Source of the DNA: an uncultured Oscillospiraceae bacterium
Lineage (GTDB): Bacteria; Bacillota; Clostridia; Oscillospirales; Oscillospiraceae
Direction: 5' to 3'
Assembly: GCA_934655935.1 (NCBI GenBank)
Contig: CAKUHJ010000064.1
Span: 1 to 10,347, forward strand
DNA length: 10,347 nucleotides
Below, piece after piece: positions 6,978 to 10,347 of this stretch; within the stretch, counting starts at the first letter, position 1; each line of letters starts with the position of its first letter. The translations under genes were made by a program, and so were the position numbers. A model generated the notes under the pieces. It worked only from the letters and a program-made list of their open reading frames with translations. It did no database searches and was not told the DNA's origin.

Positions 6978-8264
6978 TCAATAGCCCGGCTTGCCGAGCA
7001 GGTGGAACATATTCTTCTTATAGGCCTCCACGCCGGGCTGGTTGAAGGGATTGACGCCCGACATATAGCCGGACACGCCGCAGGCAAACTCAAAGAAGTA
7101 GATGAGCGCGCCGACCGTCTCCTCGCAGATCCGCTCCAGCCGCAGCTCCGTCACCGGCACGCCGCCGGAAATGTGCGCGGCCTTGGTGGCCTGCATCGCC
7201 TTCTCGTTGATATAGCTCATTTCACGGCCCGCCAGATAGTTCAGCCCGTCCATATCGTCCCGGTCGGAGGGAACGGTTATGCTGGTGCGGGCCTGGTCAA
7301 AGAAGACGACCGTCTCCTGCAGCATCCGGCGTCCGTCCTGGATATACTGCCCCATCGAGTGCAGATCCGGCGTAAGGTCGACGGAGGCCGGGAAAATGCC
7401 GACGCCGTCCTTGCCCTCAGATTCGCCGTAGAGCTGCTTCCACCACTCCGCCATAAACCGGAAGGAAGGCTCGTAGGCGGCCAGAATTTCCACGGTCTTT
7501 CCGTCTGCGCACAGGGCCTGGCGGCTCATGGCGTACTGCACGGCATCGGAGTCCACACCCTCTGCGAGAATCTGCGCGCGCTCGCGCGCCGCGCCCTGCA
7601 TCAGCTTTTCAATGTCGACGCCGCAGCAGGCAATCGGCAGCAGGCCCACAGCCGTCAGCACAGAATAGCGCCCGCCGATATTGTCCGGCACGACGAAGCA
7701 CTCGTAGCCCTCGCGGTCGGCCAGCGTCTTGAGCGCGCCCTTTTTCCGGTCCGTCGTGGCGTAGATGCGCGCCCGCGCGCCCTCCTTGCCGTACTTCTTC
7801 TCCAGAAGCTCCCTGAAAATCCGGAAGGCAATGGCAGGCTCCGTCGTCGTGCCGGACTTGGAAATGACGTTCACAGAGAAGTCGCGCTCGCCCAGCATCT
7901 GAATGATTTCGGTAACCGCGTCGGAGGAAATGCCGTTGCCGGCAAAATAGACGTCCGGCGTCTGCTTCGGCAGGGCGTTATAGTTCGGGCTCTTCAGAAG
8001 CTCGATGACCGCGCGCGCGCCGAGATACGATCCGCCGATGCCGACCACGACCAGCGCCCTGGAGTCGGACTGAATTTTCTTTGCCGCCTTCTGAATGCGC
8101 GCGAATTCCTCTTTATCGTAGTTTACCGGCAGCTCAACCCAGCCGGTAAAGTCGCTTCCCGCGCCGTTGGCGTTGACCAGCGTCTCGAAGGCTGCCTGCG
8201 CGGCCCCCTTGTCCGGAGTTTCCGGCGAAAAGCCCTTTGTGCCTGTCAGATCAATTCTTACCAT
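6978..8264 (-). CDS. pgi: Glucose-6-phosphate isomerase
   Basis: Reversible conversion of glucose 6-phosphate to fructose 6-phosphate in glycolysis and gluconeogenesis, cytoplasmic. At 428 aa it is the compact bacterial form. Signature blocks are [11 protein letters not shown] (75-85), [10 protein letters not shown] (135-144) for phosphate binding, [14 protein letters not shown] (194-207), QLYGESEGK (277-285) with the catalytic glutamate Glu281, LHSMGQ (301-306) with His302, and [13 protein letters not shown] (405-417) with catalytic Lys416. The ATG at 8262-8264 has AAAGGAG (8274-8280) 9 nt upstream. It lies 75 nt downstream of the glucokinase gene and 9 nt upstream of the acetyltransferase gene, so the two successive steps of glucose entry are encoded together. 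A hairpin lies between glucokinase and pgi. Confidence 0.97.
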   Translation of the reverse strand: MVRIDLTGTKGFSPETPDKGAAQAAFETLVNANGAGSDFTGWVELPVNYDKEEFARIQKAAKKIQSDSRALVVVGIGGSYLGARAVIELLKSPNYNALPKQTPDVYFAGNGISSDAVTEIIQMLGERDFSVNVISKSGTTTEPAIAFRIFRELLEKKYGKEGARARIYATTDRKKGALKTLADREGYECFVVPDNIGGRYSVLTAVGLLPIACCGVDIEKLMQGAARERAQILAEGVDSDAVQYAMSRQALCADGKTVEILAAYEPSFRFMAEWWKQLYGESEGKDGVGIFPASVDLTPDLHSMGQYIQDGRRMLQETVVFFDQARTSITVPSDRDDMDGLNYLAGREMSYINEKAMQATKAAHISGGVPVTELRLERICEETVGALIYFFEFACGVSGYMSGVNPFNQPGVEAYKKNMFHLLGKPGY

Positions 8265-8311
8265 AATTGCATACTCCTTTTCAGAATGATAAAGCCTTTG
8301 TAAAAGCGCCT

Positions 8312-8336
8312 GCCCGCCGCCTTTTGGCGGGCGGAC
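8312..8336 (-). other. GC-rich hairpin in the glucokinase-pgi gap
   Basis: On the minus strand GTCCG-C-CCGCC, AAAA loop, GGCGGCGGGC forms a stem of about 10 bp with a single bulge, immediately after the glucokinase stop. Only a short, interrupted T tract (CTTTTAC) follows, so it is a weak terminator at best. It may be an RNA processing or stability element that sets the ratio of the two enzymes. Confidence 0.5.
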
Positions 8337-8339
8337 GCT

Positions 8340-9305
8340 TCAGCGTTTTTCCGCCGCCTCCGAATCGCGGTGCAGCAGCGCCGCGCCGATCATCCCCGCG
8401 TCGTTTCCCATCTGCGCGCCGACCAGCGGCCCGTGCGAGGCATAGAAGCAGCGCTTGGACACCAGCTCGCGCAGAGGCGCAAACAGGAATTCTCCCGCGC
8501 CGCAAAGCCCCCCGCCGATGGCCAGCACCTCGGGGTCCAGAATGTTGTATACCGATGCGCACGCCGAGGCCAGATGGTCCACATAGCGCTCAAAAGCCTC
8601 CGCCGCGGCCGGGTCGTCCGCGCGTGCGCAGTCCACCACCATCCGCGCGTCTATTTTTTCCGCTCTGCCGCCGCTTCTCTGCGCCAGCAGGCTCTGCGGA
8701 TTTTCCCGCATTGCGCGCATGCCCTCGCGCCGCAGCGCCGTCGCCGAGCAGTAGGCCTCGATGCAGCCCGCGTTTCCGCAGGTGCACGGCTCGCCGCCGT
8801 CGACCAGGATCATGTGCCCCAACTCCACGCCCTGCCGCAGGCCCCCGGTAAAAAGCCGACCGCCCAGAATCACGCCGCCGCCGAAGCCGGTGCCCAGCGT
8901 AAAGAGCACCGCCGTCCTGCACCCACGGAAGGCGCCGAGATAGAGCTCTGCCAGCGCCGCGCCGTCGGCGTCGTTTGCAAGGTAGACCGGCAGCTCCGGG
9001 AACTGCGCCTGAAACAGGCTGCGCAGCGGAACGTCATGGAAATTCAGGTTGTGCGCGTTCAGAACCGTTTCGCCCCGCGCGTCGATGCTGCCAGGCACAA
9101 CCGCGCCGAGCGCCTCCACGTCGCACAGCGCCGCGCCGTTCTGCTCCAGCAGCGCCAGCAGCGCCTGCCGGATGCGCCGCACCATATCCTCCGCGTTTGT
9201 GTGCGGGAAGGGAATGCTGGCGCTTGCAAGCAGCGCGTGCGTCTCGGAAAGAAGGCCGATTTTGATATTGGTGCCGCCGATGTCCACACCGGTCAGGTAG
9301 CGCAT
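8340..9305 (-). CDS. glk: ROK-family glucokinase
   Basis: Sugar kinase of the ROK family, most likely ATP-dependent glucokinase (glucose to glucose 6-phosphate), 321 aa, cytoplasmic. The N-terminal phosphate-binding loop is GVDIGGTNIKIGL (6-18); catalytic Asp112 is in LANDAD; LGTGFGGGVILGG spans 137-149. The zinc site is ELGH (His164) with CTCGNAGC (Cys174, Cys176, Cys181), followed by IEAYCS. There is no N-terminal helix-turn-helix, so it is an enzyme, not a ROK repressor. Start: AGGAGG (9313-9318) lies 7 nt before the ATG, inside the last codons of the amidohydrolase gene, and the two genes overlap by 13 bp, implying translational coupling. Pgi downstream supports glucose as substrate; other ROK substrates such as mannose, fructose or N-acetylmannosamine cannot be excluded from sequence alone. 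Confidence 0.93.
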   Translation of the reverse strand: MRYLTGVDIGGTNIKIGLLSETHALLASASIPFPHTNAEDMVRRIRQALLALLEQNGAALCDVEALGAVVPGSIDARGETVLNAHNLNFHDVPLRSLFQAQFPELPVYLANDADGAALAELYLGAFRGCRTAVLFTLGTGFGGGVILGGRLFTGGLRQGVELGHMILVDGGEPCTCGNAGCIEAYCSATALRREGMRAMRENPQSLLAQRSGGRAEKIDARMVVDCARADDPAAAEAFERYVDHLASACASVYNILDPEVLAIGGGLCGAGEFLFAPLRELVSKRCFYASHGPLVGAQMGNDAGMIGAALLHRDSEAAEKR

Positions 9306-10108
9306 GCTTCATCCTCCTCATTGCGAAGCCCGAAGAGCTTCATAAAATTACCGTACAGAATCTTCTCCTGCGTTTTTTCGTCCAGCCCCAGCGCCAGAAA
9401 TTCCCGCACCGCGTCCGCCGGCCGCCACATCGGAAAGTCCGTTCCGAACAAAAAGCGCTCCGGCCCGAAGCGGTCGAGCATCCGCAGAACCATATCCCGC
9501 GGGACAAGGGGAAGCGTGGACGAGGTATCGTACCAGACGCCCTCCGGCTGCGGATGCGCATACGAGCGCTCCCACGCGCGCCAGCCGCCGAAGTGCGCGG
9601 CGATGGCCGTCAGCTCCGGCACCTGCCGGACCAGGTTGGTCAGCCGCTCGGGGCTTGAAAAGTCATAGCGCGCATCGCCCATGTGGAACAGCACCGGCAG
9701 CCTCCTGGCCGCGATGGCCCGGTAGGTGGAGATGGCGGACGGATCGTCGATCGGAAGCCTCTGGAAATCCGCGTGAATCTTCACCCCACGCAGCCCAAGG
9801 GCTATCATCCGGTCAAGCTCCTCCTCAAACCCGTCCATTCCGGGATAGATCGAGCCCAGCGCAATCGCGCCCGGATGCTTCCGGGCCTCCCCGGCCAAGA
9901 AGGTATTCAGGTGCTCCACCTGCGTCGGCGAGGTCGCTGAGCTTGAAAACGCGCAGCGCGTCACACCGGCCTCCCTCTCCAGCCGGAGCAGCGTTTCCGT
10001 TCCCGCGTGCAGTCCGGGCGGCACGCCGTAAAACGCGCCGATGGAGGCCGCCGCCTTGTCCGCAATTTTTTCCGGGAAGACATGCGCATGGATATCAGCA
10101 ATTTTCAT
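9293..10108 (-). CDS. Amidohydrolase-superfamily metal-dependent hydrolase (Amidohydrolase_2 / COG2159 type)
   Basis: TIM-barrel hydrolase or decarboxylase of unknown substrate, 271 aa, cytoplasmic (no signal peptide). Metal-site landmarks: ADIHAH (His7, His9) on strand 1, GVKIHAD (Lys110, His112), LFHMGD (His142), AHFGGW (His172) and FGTDFPMW (Asp224), in the order expected for the family. I chose the ATG at 10106-10108 because the HxH motif should lie near the N-terminus. AGAGG at 10121-10125 is 12 nt upstream, a rather long spacing. An in-frame GTG at 10159 would add 17 basic residues unlike the family. It is the first gene of the glucokinase-pgi operon, and its last codons carry the glucokinase ribosome binding site. 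Relatives act as ACMSD-like decarboxylases, lactonases or amidases. A sugar-lactone or sugar-derivative role would suit the context, but nothing in the sequence proves it. Confidence 0.88.
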   Translation of the reverse strand: MKIADIHAHVFPEKIADKAAASIGAFYGVPPGLHAGTETLLRLEREAGVTRCAFSSSATSPTQVEHLNTFLAGEARKHPGAIALGSIYPGMDGFEEELDRMIALGLRGVKIHADFQRLPIDDPSAISTYRAIAARRLPVLFHMGDARYDFSSPERLTNLVRQVPELTAIAAHFGGWRAWERSYAHPQPEGVWYDTSSTLPLVPRDMVLRMLDRFGPERFLFGTDFPMWRPADAVREFLALGLDEKTQEKILYGNFMKLFGLRNEEDEACAT

Positions 10109-10156
10109 AAATATGCGGAACCTCTTTTTGAAATCGTGTGTATTTTGCCAGCGAAT

Positions 10157-10172
10157 CACGGAAAAATCCGTG
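10157..10172. other. Small stem-loop in the amidohydrolase leader
   Basis: CACGGA (10157-10162) and TCCGTG (10167-10172) pair around a 4-nt loop. In the minus-strand transcript it lies 49-64 nt before the start codon, near the 5' end. On the plus strand it is followed by CTTTTTG and looks like a weak terminator, but no plus-strand gene lies before it. Confidence 0.4.
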
Positions 10173-10193
10173 CTTTTTGTTTATTCTGTCCAG

Positions 10194-10222
10194 ATTCTAG
10201 CACAAAATGCTTTCAATTACAA
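10194..10222 (-). promoter_or_regulatory. Promoter of the amidohydrolase-glk-pgi-GNAT operon
   Basis: On the minus strand TTGTAA (10217-10222) and TAGAAT (10194-10199) are 17 nt apart, and TGC just before the -10 makes it an extended -10. The predicted start near 10187 gives a leader of about 79 nt. No other good promoter was seen in the operon. Confidence 0.7.
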
Positions 10223-10226
10223 GCTG

Positions 10227-10262
10227 AAAAACCGGCCGCGCCCACATTGGGGCGCAGCCGGT
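10227..10262 (-). terminator. Intrinsic terminator of the ferredoxin-like gene
   Basis: On the minus strand ACCGGC and GCGCCC pair with GGGCGC and GCCGGT (one internal mismatch, 6-nt loop), and TTTTT follows at once. The hairpin begins 11 nt after the stop codon of the gene entering from the right edge and insulates the next operon. Confidence 0.9.
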
Positions 10263-10273
10263 GGTGCCGCTGA

Positions 10274-10347
10274 TCAATCTGTCAGGATGCCGCGAAGATC
10301 ACGGATGCAGCCGCGCGGGCACTGCACGGCGCACTGCCCGCAGCTCA
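10274..10347 (-). CDS. 4Fe-4S ferredoxin-like protein, C-terminal fragment (5' end outside window)
   Basis: Only the last 23 codons and the stop are present. They read SCGQCAVQCPRGCI, then RDLRGILTD and TGA. The Cys-x2-Cys-x3-Cys-Pro arrangement is the classic 4Fe-4S cluster motif, so the protein is a ferredoxin or a larger iron-sulphur protein ending in such a domain. A terminator follows 11 nt after the stop, consistent with a true gene end. Length, partners and function cannot be judged from this piece. Confidence 0.75.
   Translation of the reverse strand, partial: SCGQCAVQCPRGCIRDLRGILTD

Noticed and set aside
6486..8303. 605-codon open frame on the plus strand opposite pgi and the acetyltransferase gene
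   Set aside because: It is a mirror of the GC-rich third positions of two well-supported minus-strand genes. The translation is Arg/Leu/His-rich, has no recognisable domain and runs through two unrelated genes.
8370..9668. 432-codon open frame on the plus strand opposite glk and the amidohydrolase gene
   Set aside because: Antisense to clear ROK and amidohydrolase motifs, low-complexity composition, no ribosome binding site and no family match that I recognise.

Overview
The window is visibly GC-rich, yet it carries Gram-positive style signals. These include AGGAGG-type ribosome binding sites 7-10 nt before starts, TTGACA/TATAAT-like promoters in AT-rich gaps, GC-rich hairpins followed by T runs, and a clostripain-type lipoprotein. 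Together with a LarA-type nickel racemase, a short malic enzyme and a MOFRL glycerate kinase, this suggests an anaerobic, high-GC member of the Clostridia, perhaps a gut Oscillospiraceae-like bacterium. That placement is an inference; no rRNA or marker gene is present.

Layout. (1) Positions 1-1055, minus: the N-terminal part of a C11 (clostripain-family) cysteine peptidase lipoprotein, cut by the window edge. (2) 1150-2052, minus: a LysR-type regulator with its own terminator. It is divergent from (3) a plus-strand two-gene operon, a LarA-family nickel-dependent 2-hydroxyacid racemase (2207-3499) and a malic enzyme (3542-4714), closed by a strong intrinsic terminator. The 154-bp divergent gap holds two facing promoters, a perfect 11-bp inverted repeat and a T-N11-A box. 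(4) 4845-6074, plus: a glycerate 2-kinase with its own promoter. (5) A double hairpin separates it from a convergent minus-strand operon that reads, in order of transcription, amidohydrolase (10108-9293), ROK glucokinase (9305-8340), glucose-6-phosphate isomerase (8264-6978) and a GNAT acetyltransferase (6968-6153). (6) At the right edge is the last part of a 4Fe-4S ferredoxin-like gene on the minus strand, with its terminator.

How the genes work together. The left half looks like a small 2-hydroxyacid module. A racemase could interconvert D- and L-hydroxyacids under control of the divergent LysR protein, malic enzyme would take L-malate to pyruvate, and the neighbouring but separately transcribed glycerate kinase would feed glycerate into lower glycolysis. 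The right half is a sugar-entry operon (glucose to G6P to F6P) with an amidohydrolase and an acetyltransferase of unknown substrate. No CRISPR array, mobile element, tRNA, rRNA or clear defence system is present. The most interesting feature is the LysR / LarA-like / malic enzyme unit, whose true substrate is open.
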